Origin: Streptomyces sp. NBC_00250
Lineage (GTDB): Bacteria > Actinomycetota > Actinomycetes > Streptomycetales > Streptomycetaceae
Direction of reading: 5' to 3'
NCBI RefSeq assembly: GCF_036192275.1
Contig: NZ_CP108088.1
Location: 868,001 to 932,000 of the forward strand
Length of the DNA: 64,000 bases
The position numbers and the translations under genes are program-made. Below, in pieces: positions 43,227-55,485 of this stretch (within the stretch, counting starts at the first letter, position 1; every line of letters starts with the position of its first letter). A model generated the notes under the pieces. That model made no database searches. It worked only from the letters and a program-made list of their open reading frames with translations, and was not told where the DNA came from.

Positions 43227-45851
43227 TCAGGACGGGTCGCCGTACTGGAGTCCGCGTCCGTTGGTACCGACATACACGCGGCCGTAGGTGTCCGGGTCGC
43301 CGGTGATGACGCCGACGCCTCCAATGGCGCCCCACTGGTGGGCGTCATCGTTGACGCGGAGCCAGGTGGCGCCCTTGTCCGTGGAGCGGAAGACGCCGGT
43401 GACGTCCTTGACGGTGCCGATCAGGTAGAGGGCCTGGTAGGAGGCGCCGGGTGCGGCCTTGCCGAAGCCGAGGGCGGAGGCGGACTTCGCCGTGGTGAGC
43501 GCGGTGAAGGTGCGGCCGCCGTCGGTGGAGTGCAGCAGCCCCTGGCCGCCGCCGGCGATCCACAGGTCCCCGGCGACGCCGGGGACGGCAGTGAGCGGGC
43601 CGGCGGGCAGGCCGGTCGCCCGGGCGGTGAAGGTCGCCCCGCCGTCGGTGCTGGCGTGCAACGTGCCGCCGGACAGCGAGTAGAACGTCCTGGCCGAGGA
43701 GCGGTCGGCGACGACGACGGCGTAGGTGCCCAGTCCGGCGACCTTCGACCAGCTCGCACCCTTGTCGGTCGACCGGTACGGGACCTGGCCGGCCTGGCTC
43801 CAGACGATGGTCGAGCCGTCGGCCGCGAGCGCGACGCGGCCGTCCTGGGCACCGGCCACCGGCTCGGCCCTGAAGCCGTTCCAGCTGATGCCTCCGTCGG
43901 TGGAGTAGGCGCCGTCCTGCGCGCCGCCGTGGCCGACGCGGACCATCATCGAGGGCGTGGACTGGGCGAAGTCGATGTCCGTGCTGTTGGTCATCATCGG
44001 GTTGTCCAGCCGCCCGGCCGGGACCTTGTTCAGGTCGTCGTGGCGGAAGCCGCCCTGGTCGCCCATGGCGGTGACGACAGCGGCACCGCCGGGCGGGGCG
44101 ATCGCGTCCATCAGCGCGGTCTCCTCAAGGCCGCGCGCACCCGCGGTCCAGTGGCTGGTGCCGCCGCTGTCAGTGGCGTTGGCGTCCTTGCTGCGCCAGA
44201 TGCCGTTGCCGGTGCCGTACATCACGTGCCCGGAGTCGAAGGGGTCGATGGCCAGGGCGGTCATCCAGTGCCCGGTGGGGGTGCCGACGTAGGGAGCGGC
44301 GGAGGCGTTCCGTACCGACTTGTCCGCCAGCGCCTTCCAGGTCGTGCCGCCGTCGGTGGTGCGGTAGATCTCGTCCTCGGGCCACCAGCGGTCGAGGGTG
44401 GTGACCATCACCGTGGACGGCTGGCGCGGGTCGACGGCCAGGCCGGAGAACCCGTACGAGCCGCGGGACGGGGTGATGTCCTTCCAAGTCCCACCGGCCG
44501 GTGCGTACTTCCAGACCGAGCCCGCCGTCACACCGTTGGGTCCGAGGGCGTTGGTGTACGTCAGGTACAGCGAGCCGTCACCGGAGAGCACGCCGTGCTG
44601 CGGCAACTGGCCCGTGGGCTGGCCGGGGACGGCCTGCCAGGTGGTGCCGCCGTCGGTGGAGCGGTACAGGGAGGTGGACTTGTCCGCGACGCCGACGTAG
44701 ACCGTGTTGCTGCCGGCCGGGCCGTACGTCACGAAGGAGACGCCCGCGCCGCTGCTCGCCCCGTCCTTGACGGGGAACGAGGACACCTGCCGCCATGTCA
44801 CACCGCTGTCCGTGCTGCGCCACAGGCCGTTCTTACGGGTGCCAAGCAGCAGGGTGCGGTTGTCCGAGGGGTCGATCACCAGCCGTTCGCCCGCCCCGCG
44901 GCCGTCCTCGTTGCCGCCCAGCTTGAACGGCAGAGCGGTGCGCTGGAAGGTGCGGCCCCGGTCGGTGGAGCGCAGGATCGCGCCCTCGCCTGCCCACTCG
45001 TTGGTGTAGGTGCCGGCCGCGAGGTAGAGCCGGTCGGGGTCGACGGGGTCGGTGGCCACCGAGTCGATGCCCAGCAGGTTCCAGTCCTTCTCGCCGAGCC
45101 AGTCGGTCAGCGGGATCCACTGCTCGGCCGCACTGTCCCAGCGGTAGGCGCCGCCCATGTCGGTACGCGCGTACAGCAGACCCTTCTCCCGGGGGTTGAA
45201 CACCAGCCCGGTGACGTAACCGCCGCCGACCACCTGGGCGTTCTTCCACGCGTACGGTCCGGTCCCGTTGACCGGGGCCTCGGACGTCTTCACCAGCTTC
45301 CACTGCTGGTTGGTGCTGCCATGGCCGCCGTACTGGATGACCGCCGCGCCGTCGGCCGGGGAGCCTCCGGAGACGTCCAGGACCTGGCCGCTCCTGCGGG
45401 AGGTGAAGGTGACGGCGTCGGAACCGCTCACCTCGTCGATCCGCCACTCCTGGGAGGCGGAGGAGCTGTCGGTCTGCTGCTCGGCGGCAGCCGCCTGCGC
45501 GGTCGAATCGCCCGCTATGCCGAGCACTTTGCCGCTGTTGCGGTTCACCAGCTCGTAGTAGCCGTCCCCGGCGGGGCGCAGTCTCCACTGCTGGTTGGCG
45601 GTGTTCTGGTCGGTCCACTGCTGGATGCGGGTGCCGTCGGCGGTGGAGAAGGCGTTGACGTCCAGCACCTTGCCGCTGCGCACGGAGACCAGCTTGTAGT
45701 AGGCATTGCCGTCGACCGTCGCGGCCTGCGAGTCGTCCTGCACGAACAGGAGGTACGGCACGACGGTGGCGGGCACTCCGAGCAGCAGAGCGGTGACGGT
45801 CCTGCGACGGCGGTGACGCCCGCGGCGCCCGCCGTTCGTGGGGTTGTTCAT
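43227..45851 (-). CDS. Secreted ricin-domain GH74 xyloglucanase
   Basis: An 874-residue exported enzyme. The signal peptide has a strong Arg cluster (GRRGRHRRRR) and ends near residue 44. Residues about 46-190 form a ricin-type/CBM13 beta-trefoil with QQW repeats (NTANQQWRL, SASQEWRI, STNQQWKL). Then comes the GH74 double seven-bladed propeller, starting KNAQVVGGGYVTGLVFNPRE. The probable catalytic Asp residues are Asp231 in YARTDMGGAYRW and the Asp in AMGDQGGFRHDDL. Many BNR-like blades occur (RSTDGGTTWQAV). GH74 enzymes cut xyloglucan. The trefoil is at the N-terminus, whereas many actinomycete GH74 enzymes carry a C-terminal binding module. It starts 39 bases after the GH10-GH62 stop: one operon. 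Confidence 0.92.
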   Translation of the reverse strand: MNNPTNGGRRGRHRRRRTVTALLLGVPATVVPYLLFVQDDSQAATVDGNAYYKLVSVRSGKVLDVNAFSTADGTRIQQWTDQNTANQQWRLRPAGDGYYELVNRNSGKVLGIAGDSTAQAAAAEQQTDSSSASQEWRIDEVSGSDAVTFTSRRSGQVLDVSGGSPADGAAVIQYGGHGSTNQQWKLVKTSEAPVNGTGPYAWKNAQVVGGGYVTGLVFNPREKGLLYARTDMGGAYRWDSAAEQWIPLTDWLGEKDWNLLGIDSVATDPVDPDRLYLAAGTYTNEWAGEGAILRSTDRGRTFQRTALPFKLGGNEDGRGAGERLVIDPSDNRTLLLGTRKNGLWRSTDSGVTWRQVSSFPVKDGASSGAGVSFVTYGPAGSNTVYVGVADKSTSLYRSTDGGTTWQAVPGQPTGQLPQHGVLSGDGSLYLTYTNALGPNGVTAGSVWKYAPAGGTWKDITPSRGSYGFSGLAVDPRQPSTVMVTTLDRWWPEDEIYRTTDGGTTWKALADKSVRNASAAPYVGTPTGHWMTALAIDPFDSGHVMYGTGNGIWRSKDANATDSGGTSHWTAGARGLEETALMDAIAPPGGAAVVTAMGDQGGFRHDDLNKVPAGRLDNPMMTNSTDIDFAQSTPSMMVRVGHGGAQDGAYSTDGGISWNGFRAEPVAGAQDGRVALAADGSTIVWSQAGQVPYRSTDKGASWSKVAGLGTYAVVVADRSSARTFYSLSGGTLHASTDGGATFTARATGLPAGPLTAVPGVAGDLWIAGGGQGLLHSTDGGRTFTALTTAKSASALGFGKAAPGASYQALYLIGTVKDVTGVFRSTDKGATWLRVNDDAHQWGAIGGVGVITGDPDTYGRVYVGTNGRGLQYGDPS

Positions 45852-45890
45852 GGGGGGTGTTTCTCCTTGTGCAACCGTGGATCGGGCAGG

Positions 45891-48665
<2,775 letters not shown>

Positions 48666-50246
48666 TCAGGCCCCGGGGCTGCGCACGATGAAGGAAGCCT
48701 GGCCGGCGAAGGCCCGCGTGCCGTCGGAGCCGTCGAGCCAGATGCCGCCGTCGCGGTGGCGGATGACCGATCCCGGATAGTTGTGCGCGTGCAGGGTCAC
48801 GGACCCGGCGACCGCCCCGGGACGGGGACAGAAGGTGGCGTCTTCACGGAACAGTGCGCTGCCGTCGTCGGTGCTCAGCCGCAGCCGCAGGTAGTGGTGG
48901 CGAAGATACCGGCCGTCGGCGGCGCGGAAGGTGACGCACCGCATGTCGGCCAGGCCCCCGACGACCGTGAAGGTGACCCGCTGACGGGCCTGCGCGCTGC
49001 TGGACGCGGCGACGCCGCCGAGCGCCGCGAAGTCGCCCGTGTACGTGACGAACAGGCCGGGACTGTCCGCGGACTCCAACGACTGTGCGCCCAGCGGAAC
49101 GGCGCCCGCGACGGCGGACGGGCCGACCGAGGGCGGGCTCACCGGGGACGGACTCGTCGGGGACGGTCCCGCCGAGGTGGTGGTGCGCGAGGGAACGGGC
49201 GTGGGAGTGCCGACCGTGGGAGCGGCAGTCGCGCCGGGCACTCGAGGCGCCGGTTCGGGCCAGGTCGCATAGGTGGCGGTCCCGGCGATGAGCACCGCGC
49301 CGGTCGCGAGGCTCACCAGCGGATGAGCGGTCACCGTCTGGAGTTTGCCGATCAGAGCGCCGTGCAGACCGCCTCCCCCCGTCGCCGTGCCGACGGCGAC
49401 GGGGGCCGCGGCCAGCCCGGCGGCGCTCGCTGCCGTACCCGACAGCAGGCCCTTGGCGGCCAGCGCGGCGATCAGTGCGGCCGGGACGGCCAGCGTCGTG
49501 AGGCCGAGGGGCAGCAGTTCGGCCGGAACCCGTTCTGCCGACGTCGCCCGGCAGACAGTGCAGTCACGTGTGTGCCGCGCGATCCGCTTACGCCACACCG
49601 ACGCATGGTGACCGTCCCAGCCGACGACTGTCCCGTCCAGCTGCGGACAGCGCGGGTCGGCCTCCAGCGCGGCGACGATCGTCCGGCACAGTTCCAGCTG
49701 CTCCCGCATGCGTTGGAGGCGCACTCCGACGTGCGCGACCGTGAGCCCCGTCGCGGCGGCCATGTCCTCCCGGCTGAGCAGGCCGGCGCACTCCTGCCAC
49801 CACAGCGACAGCAGCACCCGGTGGTCCGGGTCGAGCCACCGGCCGGCTTCGACGACGCGACGGCGCTCGTCCGAGACATGCAGCCGCAGGATCGCCGTGT
49901 CCACAGGCTCGGCGCCGGCGTCCGGTATCTGGCGTGCCTCGTCGATGACCGTGGTCCGGTCGGCGGACACGTGTTGCCGGTGCCAGTGTGTATTGATCTG
50001 GCGGAGCGTGATCGACACCAGCCAGGACCGGAAGCTCTCCGGAGCGCGCAGGTCAGGCAGGTCGCGCACCACGCGCAGCAGGGTTTCCTGGACGACGTCG
50101 TCGACGTCCGCATGCCCGCTCAGCGCTCGCCCGACGATGTTGTAGACCAACGGCAGGTATGCGGCGATCAGCTCCTCGCGCGCCCGATCGTCACCGGCCT
50201 GCGCCGCGACGACCAGCCCCACGTGGTCTGCATCAATGAGCCCCAT
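48666..50246 (-). CDS. Membrane-anchored ECF sigma factor with zinc-finger and extracellular AbfB (CBM42) domain
   Basis: A 526-residue one-protein signalling device. Start at 50246 (GAAGAAGGTGGGA upstream); a longer start at 50288 is possible. Residues 7-75 are sigma region 2 (LVYNIVGRALSGHADVDDVV), 130-190 region 4 (LLSREDMAAATGLTVAHVGV). H225-x3-C229-x2-C232 (HTRDCTVC) is an anti-sigma-like zinc motif. Hydrophobic segments lie at about 247-290 and 308-327, then a TPTP/Ser-Pro linker to 380. Residues 386-526 resemble an arabinofuranosidase-B/CBM42 beta-trefoil (LESADSPGLFVTYTG, GRYLRHHYLRLRL, HNYPGSVIRHRDGG). It likely binds arabinofuranose outside and controls transcription inside. 405 bases upstream of the arabinoxylanase operon on the same strand. 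Confidence 0.86.
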   Translation of the reverse strand: MGLIDADHVGLVVAAQAGDDRAREELIAAYLPLVYNIVGRALSGHADVDDVVQETLLRVVRDLPDLRAPESFRSWLVSITLRQINTHWHRQHVSADRTTVIDEARQIPDAGAEPVDTAILRLHVSDERRRVVEAGRWLDPDHRVLLSLWWQECAGLLSREDMAAATGLTVAHVGVRLQRMREQLELCRTIVAALEADPRCPQLDGTVVGWDGHHASVWRKRIARHTRDCTVCRATSAERVPAELLPLGLTTLAVPAALIAALAAKGLLSGTAASAAGLAAAPVAVGTATGGGGLHGALIGKLQTVTAHPLVSLATGAVLIAGTATYATWPEPAPRVPGATAAPTVGTPTPVPSRTTTSAGPSPTSPSPVSPPSVGPSAVAGAVPLGAQSLESADSPGLFVTYTGDFAALGGVAASSSAQARQRVTFTVVGGLADMRCVTFRAADGRYLRHHYLRLRLSTDDGSALFREDATFCPRPGAVAGSVTLHAHNYPGSVIRHRDGGIWLDGSDGTRAFAGQASFIVRSPGA

Positions 50247-50590
50247 TCCCACCTTCTTCAGGGAGTGATCCGCCGAGTACGGCGGCACACCCTAGCCTCG
50301 GCAGAGGCATACGGCCAAAGCCTGCGCCTCGGGCGGACGGTCTGGCCCGTGCCGACATGGAAGGCCCGGTGCCCGGGGAGTGTGTCCGGTCGCACTCGGC
50401 CAACTCGCTGACGGCCCATTCAAGCCGATGTTCTCGGAAGATCGCTCGCTGGGGCTCCACGCTCCAGAGAACCAGTGTCCGACTCGGCACCAGGCGATGC
50501 TGCTCGCCTTCAAGGCCGTCGTCAGTGCCGCACTGGACATGCCGCTGCCACATGGCGCAGTGGAGGAGTGGCAGGCGACGAGCGCGAGTA

Positions 50591-50613
50591 ATTGTCAAGA
50601 CTTGTGGATCAGT
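50591..50613. repeat. Solo IS256-family terminal inverted repeat
   Basis: ATTGTCAAGACTTGTGGATC matches, in the same inward orientation, the reverse complement of the right end of the IS256 element at 53392-53409 (ACTTGTGGATCAG in common). No element is attached, so it is an orphan end. The rest of 50247-50876 shows only the doubtful fragment below. Confidence 0.5.
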
Positions 50614-50757
50614 GAGGCACCGAAGAAGTGGGCCTTACCGAGTGACGAAACGCAGGCAGGGGCCGGTCGGGCACCGTCAGGATGTGCTTACGTTCGTGCC
50701 CTACCGACCTTCGTGGAAGGGCATGCTGGCCCACCTGCGCGGGAACTCCACGCGTCA

Positions 50758-50850
50758 AAGGTCACGTTCCTGCAGGTCAACGAACTCCGTCGGTTGTTCG
50801 GGACCCTGCGCCTCGTGGCCACCCGGCGTCACGGCATGCCCGCACCGTGA
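50758..50850 (+). pseudogene. Doubtful transposase C-terminal fragment
   Basis: The frame reads VTFLQVNELRRLFGTLRLVA TRRHG and stops at 50850. LTVNE(I/L)RRLF is a recurrent C-terminal motif of Streptomyces IS4/IS701-like transposases, but only about 25 residues match and it may be chance. Confidence 0.25.
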
Positions 50851-50876
50851 TGCCCCGGCTGCACACTGCGGACGGG

Positions 50877-51902
50877 CTACGTCATCAACTCGATGTGCGG
50901 ATGCTCGGGCTCGGCTGGGCAGACGAACAGGTGCTGCCGGTAGCCGCTACCTATCTGGACGCCGGTCGCGTTGTAGCCGCGGTGGCCGGGGTACGGTCCA
51001 GCGCCTGGGTGGGGGTGCGGTGACCAGCTGTTCGCGTCGTCGTCCCCTTCCTCGAACGTGGCGACGGTCATCAGAATCTCCATGCCGGTGCCGCACTCGG
51101 AGCAGTGCTGCGGGCTGGGGTCGGTAGAGCTCCAGCCAGCCCAGCCGCCCACCTTCCAGCCGGGCGCGTTGGACAGCACAAGGTCGTAGTACGTGTCCGG
51201 GGTCAGGTCTTCCTCTGCTGCCTGCGGCACACTCCACTGCTCGATCTGCTTCCGCAGTTCTTCGCTCAGCTCCAGATGGTCGGGGTACTCGGTGATCTGC
51301 TCCGGTTCGAGTACGCACGGATCCGGTAGATAGCCGTCGAACTGCACTGCGGGCGGCTCGGGGGGCGTGTCGAGGACGTCGGTGACGGCGGCTGCCGAAC
51401 GCCAGAAGAGCAGGGTCCTGGGCATGATCGGATGATCGAAAGGGCACCACAGAACCTGCAGCAGGTCCTTGCCCTCCGGCGGGCTCAGATCGGGCACATC
51501 CCGTACGTACAGCTGCGCGACGGGCAGCATCGCTATGGGGCCCTCGTACGGCTGGACCGCCACCTTCACCGGATACGTTTGAGGGGGCCGGATCCGCGCC
51601 AGAGTCTCCCGCTCCTCCGGAGTCATTTCCCGGCCGTGGGAGGCGGCGAAGATCCGTCGTTCCAGCCGCAGATCCGCCGGGGACCGGGCTGGGTTGATGC
51701 CGTCCACCACATGCGGTTCCTCGCAGTGCGGCCACGGCTCCTCGGCGGGCCACAGCAGCGGCCCGCCGATCGAGCTGTCGTGCCACGTCGGCGCCCCGGG
51801 GCGGGGGTGCAGGCGGGTCGCCGTGCGGGCCAGCGGAGCCAGTTGGGGAAAGACCGCGACAACGTCGATCGGCCGTGGCGGAGTGACAGGAGTGACATTC
51901 AT
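50877..51902 (-). CDS. DUF1963/YwqG-like cytoplasmic protein
   Basis: A 341-residue soluble protein; the ATG at 51902 is preferred for homology-like start (MNVTPVTPPRPIDVVAVFPQ), another lies 24 codons up. It has the YwqG/DUF1963 features: WHDSSIGGPLLWPAEEPWPH near the N-terminus, MLPVAQLYVRDVPDL, LQVLWCPFDHP, and the C-terminal YDLVLSNAPGWKVGGWAGWS followed by QHCSECGTGMEILMTV, a Cys pair that may bind zinc. The end GSGYRQHLFVCPAEPEHPHI is typical. Function unknown; the family includes toxin-immunity-like proteins. No partner adjacent. Confidence 0.78.
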   Translation of the reverse strand: MNVTPVTPPRPIDVVAVFPQLAPLARTATRLHPRPGAPTWHDSSIGGPLLWPAEEPWPHCEEPHVVDGINPARSPADLRLERRIFAASHGREMTPEERETLARIRPPQTYPVKVAVQPYEGPIAMLPVAQLYVRDVPDLSPPEGKDLLQVLWCPFDHPIMPRTLLFWRSAAAVTDVLDTPPEPPAVQFDGYLPDPCVLEPEQITEYPDHLELSEELRKQIEQWSVPQAAEEDLTPDTYYDLVLSNAPGWKVGGWAGWSSTDPSPQHCSECGTGMEILMTVATFEEGDDDANSWSPHPHPGAGPYPGHRGYNATGVQIGSGYRQHLFVCPAEPEHPHIELMT

Positions 51903-52021
51903 GGCCGCAATCTTGCCAATGACCTCTGACAACGGCCCTCGTGGCCGCCCCACGACGAGCTCGGGATCCCACATACGTGGCCGAAGCCATCACCGCAGGT
52001 CAGCACATTTCGTCGGTGGCC

Positions 52022-53409
52022 CTCAGTTGAGGTGGATCACGCTGCGAGGGTCTCATCTCGTTCGACGAGGAGGCCGTTCTCGAAGCGGGCGCCGGCTCGA
52101 ACGAGGGCGACGAGGTGCGGTGCGGTGACCGCTCGCCAGCGGGCCTGGGCGGACTCAACGAGTTTGAAGACCATCGCGAGGGCCGCGGCCGGGCTGCCGG
52201 CGCCGCGGGTGACCTTGGTCCGAAGCTTCACAGTGGAGAAGGTCGACTCGATCGGATTCGTTGTCCTGAGATGGACCCAGTGCTCGGCGGGGAAGTCGTA
52301 GAACGCCAGCAGCTCGTCGACCTCGCCGGTGATCTTCTTGACAGCCTTGGGGAACTTCGCTCCGTACGCCTTCTCGAACGCGGAGACCGCCTTCTCCGCG
52401 TGCGCACGGTCCTCGGCGTTGTAGATCTCCTGCAGAGCCCTCTTCGCGCCGGGCTGCGCGGACTTCGGCAGCGCGTTCGAGACGTTCCTTGTTTTGTGAA
52501 CCCAACACCTCTGATGCCTGGCCTGCGGAAACACCTCCGACAGCGCCCTCCACAGGCCCATAGCACCGTCGCCGACCACGAGCATCGGGTCGCGCATCCC
52601 GCGCCGCCGACAGTCGCGCAGCAGGTCCTCCCAGGACTCGGTGGACTCACGCAGACCCTCGGTGATCGCGATAAGTTCCTTGGTGCCGTCGACGCGGACG
52701 CCCATCAGGACCAGGAGGCAGGAGTGCGTCTGGGACAAGCGGATCTTGGGATGGACGCCGTCGGCCCAGACATAGACGTAGTCGGATCCAGCCAGGTCAC
52801 GGCGCTGGAACTCGGCGTGGTCGACGGTCCACTGCTGCGTCAGCCGGGTCACCGTGGCCGGCGACAGCCCGGCCGAGGAGCCCAGGAACTGTTCCATCGC
52901 GGGCACGAAGTCGCCCGACGACAGGCCGTGGAGATAGAGCAGCGGCAGCACCTCGCTGATCTTCGGGGACTTCCTGCACCACGGCGCCAGGATCTTCGAG
53001 GAGAACCGCTGCCGTTCACCCGTCGTCTCGTCGACCCGCTTGTCGTTCACCCGTGGGGCGGCCACCTCGACCGGCCCAGCAGCCGTGGTCACGGTCCGCG
53101 GCCGGTGCCGGCCGTTGCGGACCACCAGTCGGCGACCTGCCTCGTCACGCTGCCCGGCGAGCTCGGCTATGTACTGGTCCACCTCCGCCTCCAGGGCGGC
53201 GGCCAGCATCCGCCGAGCACCCTCGCGGACGATCTCGTCGATCAGGGAACCGGCCTCGGTGGTGCCTTCTTCGTTGACCACTCTGAGCACGGGCGTGCCT
53301 TCCCGACCCGCGTTCGTAGCGCGGGCCTACTCGGTGACTTGACGATCACTCGCTCGGGAAGGTACGCCCTTCGCGCGTCCTCCAAAGGAGCTGATCCACA
53401 AGTCCTGAG
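52022..53409. mobile_element. IS256-family insertion sequence, apparently complete
   Basis: About 1388 bases. The ends are inverted repeats: CTCAG-5 bases-GTGGATCA at 52022-52039 and its counterpart at 53392-53409, 13 of 18 bases identical. The left repeat overlaps the transposase stop. No 8-9-base target duplication was seen in the flanks, so it may have recombined, or the true ends may lie a few bases further out. Confidence 0.72.
52037..53290 (-). CDS. IS256-family transposase
   Basis: A full-length 417-residue mutator-type transposase, uninterrupted. DDE residues sit in YVWADGVHPKIRLSQTHSCL (first Asp), LVVGDGAMGLWRALSEVFPQ (second Asp) and RTTNPIESTFSTVKLRTKVT (Glu). The family motifs RHQRCWVHKTRNVSNALPKS and the N-terminal LIDEIVREGARRMLAAALEA are also present. 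It should be active for cut-and-paste or copy-paste movement. The start (ATG, or an upstream GTG) lies about 100 bases inside the right end. Confidence 0.95.
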   Translation of the reverse strand: MLRVVNEEGTTEAGSLIDEIVREGARRMLAAALEAEVDQYIAELAGQRDEAGRRLVVRNGRHRPRTVTTAAGPVEVAAPRVNDKRVDETTGERQRFSSKILAPWCRKSPKISEVLPLLYLHGLSSGDFVPAMEQFLGSSAGLSPATVTRLTQQWTVDHAEFQRRDLAGSDYVYVWADGVHPKIRLSQTHSCLLVLMGVRVDGTKELIAITEGLRESTESWEDLLRDCRRRGMRDPMLVVGDGAMGLWRALSEVFPQARHQRCWVHKTRNVSNALPKSAQPGAKRALQEIYNAEDRAHAEKAVSAFEKAYGAKFPKAVKKITGEVDELLAFYDFPAEHWVHLRTTNPIESTFSTVKLRTKVTRGAGSPAAALAMVFKLVESAQARWRAVTAPHLVALVRAGARFENGLLVERDETLAA

Positions 53410-54094
53410 CATTGCTCAGCGAGCGCAGGCCCGGACGGTTCCTTGTAGGGGATGCCGTTGGTGACGGGGATGCTACACCTCGCGCTGACACGGGCCGCCC
53501 CTGACCATTTCCTGACCTGACGACTACTCGCCCGTGGAGGTCCCGGGCCGGCCGTCACGGAACGTCACTACCGAGAAGCGGATGGGGCAGGGGCAGCCAA
53601 CGGCGCGGCAGCCAGGGCCCCAGCCACTTCAGGATGCCTCCGACCACACGGCTGAGGGCTCCACCCGGCGGAGCAGCGCCACCACGTTGAATCCGCCAGG
53701 ACCCGAGCATGCCCTGGACACGTCCTCATCCTGCTCGGCCAAGGCTGGAGCAACTTCTCACGTCGAGCGGAGCAAGCCGGCAGAAACAGCTGGACCGTCA
53801 CGTCCCGCCAGCCCACGAGCGCCGCCGGCCAGGATGCCGAGACGGCCTGCCGTCACCCCTGCGCCGCACTGAGACACCTGACACCTCGTCAGTGAGGTCA
53901 GCAATCAGCTGACCAGACCTGCTCGCACACGAGCGCACCCCCGGGAAGCGCCCGACGATCGCGCGACGCGGAGGGGCCTCGATACGCCCCTCCCCCAGCC
54001 ACGACGAGAGCCACAGGCAGGGGCCAAGAAGCCCCGACACTGCATCGACTCGACAGAGAAGAACCCCAGGTCACCGCGCCCTGCCCCGCGCCTT

Positions 54095-54242
54095 TAGCTG
54101 GGTCGGTGGCCCTCCGGGGCATCGAGCCGGTCGCCGTCGTAGCCCCCTTCACCTCACCGAAGCGGTCGCCCGACATCCAGCCCTCGCGCGCCTGGCGGAT
54201 CTCCTCGTCCGTGCGGCCCACGAAGTTCCACCACATAGCATG
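54095..54242 (-). pseudogene. Pirin-family C-terminal remnant
   Basis: The minus strand reads MWWNFVGRTDEEIRQAREGW MSGDRFGEVKG, then (one extra G) YDGDRLDAPEGHR and a stop. This is the characteristic C-terminus of pirin proteins (MWWNFV.R..EEI..AR..W). The rest of the gene is missing exactly where the integrase-bearing island begins. 53410-54094 shows no convincing gene. Confidence 0.65.
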
Positions 54243-54328
54243 GATTTGCCGTTTCTTCCCAGCTCAGGGGCTTGATCGACCATCCGGGGTCAGCAAAAGG
54301 TCAGCAAGACGCCCGGGAGTCAACAAAC

Positions 54329-55483
54329 ATGGCCACCATCAACCTCGTCCGCGGCATGGGAAGCCTCTTCAAGGAGTGCGAGCACCCCGAGAGTCGATGG
54401 CCGAGGTGTCCGCACGAATACAAGATTCGCTACCGCAACGCGGCCGGGAGGCAGGCCGAGGAATCCGGGTTCTCCACTCAGGAGAAGGCGAAGGCCCGCC
54501 TTGCCGAGGTGTACCAGGCCCGGAAGAACAACCCGCAGAACCAGCACAAGGCCGAGCGCATCCAGAAGTACAGCCCGATGCAGTTCAAGCAGTACGTCAC
54601 CGAGTGGAAGGCCGGCCAGCGCGACCTCAGCCCCAGCTCCCTGCGACACCTCGACTCACTGCTCGTCCACCACCTCTACCCCGCTTTCCAGAGCCGCCGG
54701 ATGGGCACCTTCGACCACAAGGTCGTCGAGTCCTTCATCCAGACCATGGAACGCAACGGCGTCGGCCTGGCCACACAGTCCAACGCCTTCGACAAACTCA
54801 AGGCGATCCTGCTGGACGCCCACCGGCTCGGCCTTTACGACGACAACCCGCTCGACGGCGTCAAGCCCCCGCAGTACGACCCCAAGCGCGCCGTCATCCC
54901 CTCTCCCTCCCAGCTCCAAGGCATACGCACCGCCGGCGACGACGTGTTCCGTCTCATCGTCGACCTGATGAGCGGCTGCGGTATGCGCAACGGGGAAGCG
55001 CTGGCCGTCAACGTCAACAACATCGTGGCCGACGACGTGTACCGGATCACCGAGCAGGTCAACCAGACCACTAAGGCATACGCACCCCTCAAACACCGCA
55101 AGGCCGGCGACTACCGCGACGTCCCGCTCCCGGCCCGGGTCAAGCACTCCATCGAGTGGTACGCGGACACGTTCGGCACCGTCGACGGCTACCTGCTCCG
55201 AAGCCCGCGAGACATGGCCACCCCGTTGTCCAACCACTACATCGGAAATCAGTGGAAGCGCATCAAGAAAGACGGCCTCGCCGAAATCCCCGAAGGCATG
55301 GTCGTCTACGGCTTCCGCCACTTCTTCGCCTCCAACTGCCTCACCCACAACATCCCCATCACCGACGTCGCGGAATGGATGGGCCACCGCAGCCTCGACA
55401 TCACCTTCAAGATCTACCGCCACCTCATGCCCGGCTCGATCGGCCGCGCCGCCCAGGTCCTCGACCTCGGCCTCGCCGCCTGA
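54329..55483 (+). CDS. Tyrosine recombinase (island integrase)
   Basis: A 384-residue integrase; ATG at 54329 after GGGAG. An N-terminal arm-binding domain (about 1-75) includes CPHEYKIRYRNAAGRQAEES. The core-binding domain (80-175) runs from FKQYVTEWKAGQRDLSPSSL to LLDAHRLGLYDDNP. In the catalytic domain are Arg220 (SGCGMRNGEAL), Lys near 255-258 (LKHRKAGDYRDVPLP), Arg330 and His331 (YGFRHFFAS), His353 (WMGHRSLDI) and nucleophile Tyr363 (TFKIYRHLMPG). The first His of the usual HxxR box is Tyr327, a tolerated variant. It integrates and, with an excisionase, excises the island. Confidence 0.93.
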   Translation: MATINLVRGMGSLFKECEHPESRWPRCPHEYKIRYRNAAGRQAEESGFSTQEKAKARLAEVYQARKNNPQNQHKAERIQKYSPMQFKQYVTEWKAGQRDLSPSSLRHLDSLLVHHLYPAFQSRRMGTFDHKVVESFIQTMERNGVGLATQSNAFDKLKAILLDAHRLGLYDDNPLDGVKPPQYDPKRAVIPSPSQLQGIRTAGDDVFRLIVDLMSGCGMRNGEALAVNVNNIVADDVYRITEQVNQTTKAYAPLKHRKAGDYRDVPLPARVKHSIEWYADTFGTVDGYLLRSPRDMATPLSNHYIGNQWKRIKKDGLAEIPEGMVVYGFRHFFASNCLTHNIPITDVAEWMGHRSLDITFKIYRHLMPGSIGRAAQVLDLGLAA

Positions 55484-55485
55484 AC

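Noticed and set aside
53410..54094. Open frames between the IS256 element and the pirin relic
   Set aside because: Ser/Pro/Arg-rich shadows with no recognisable domain on either strand.
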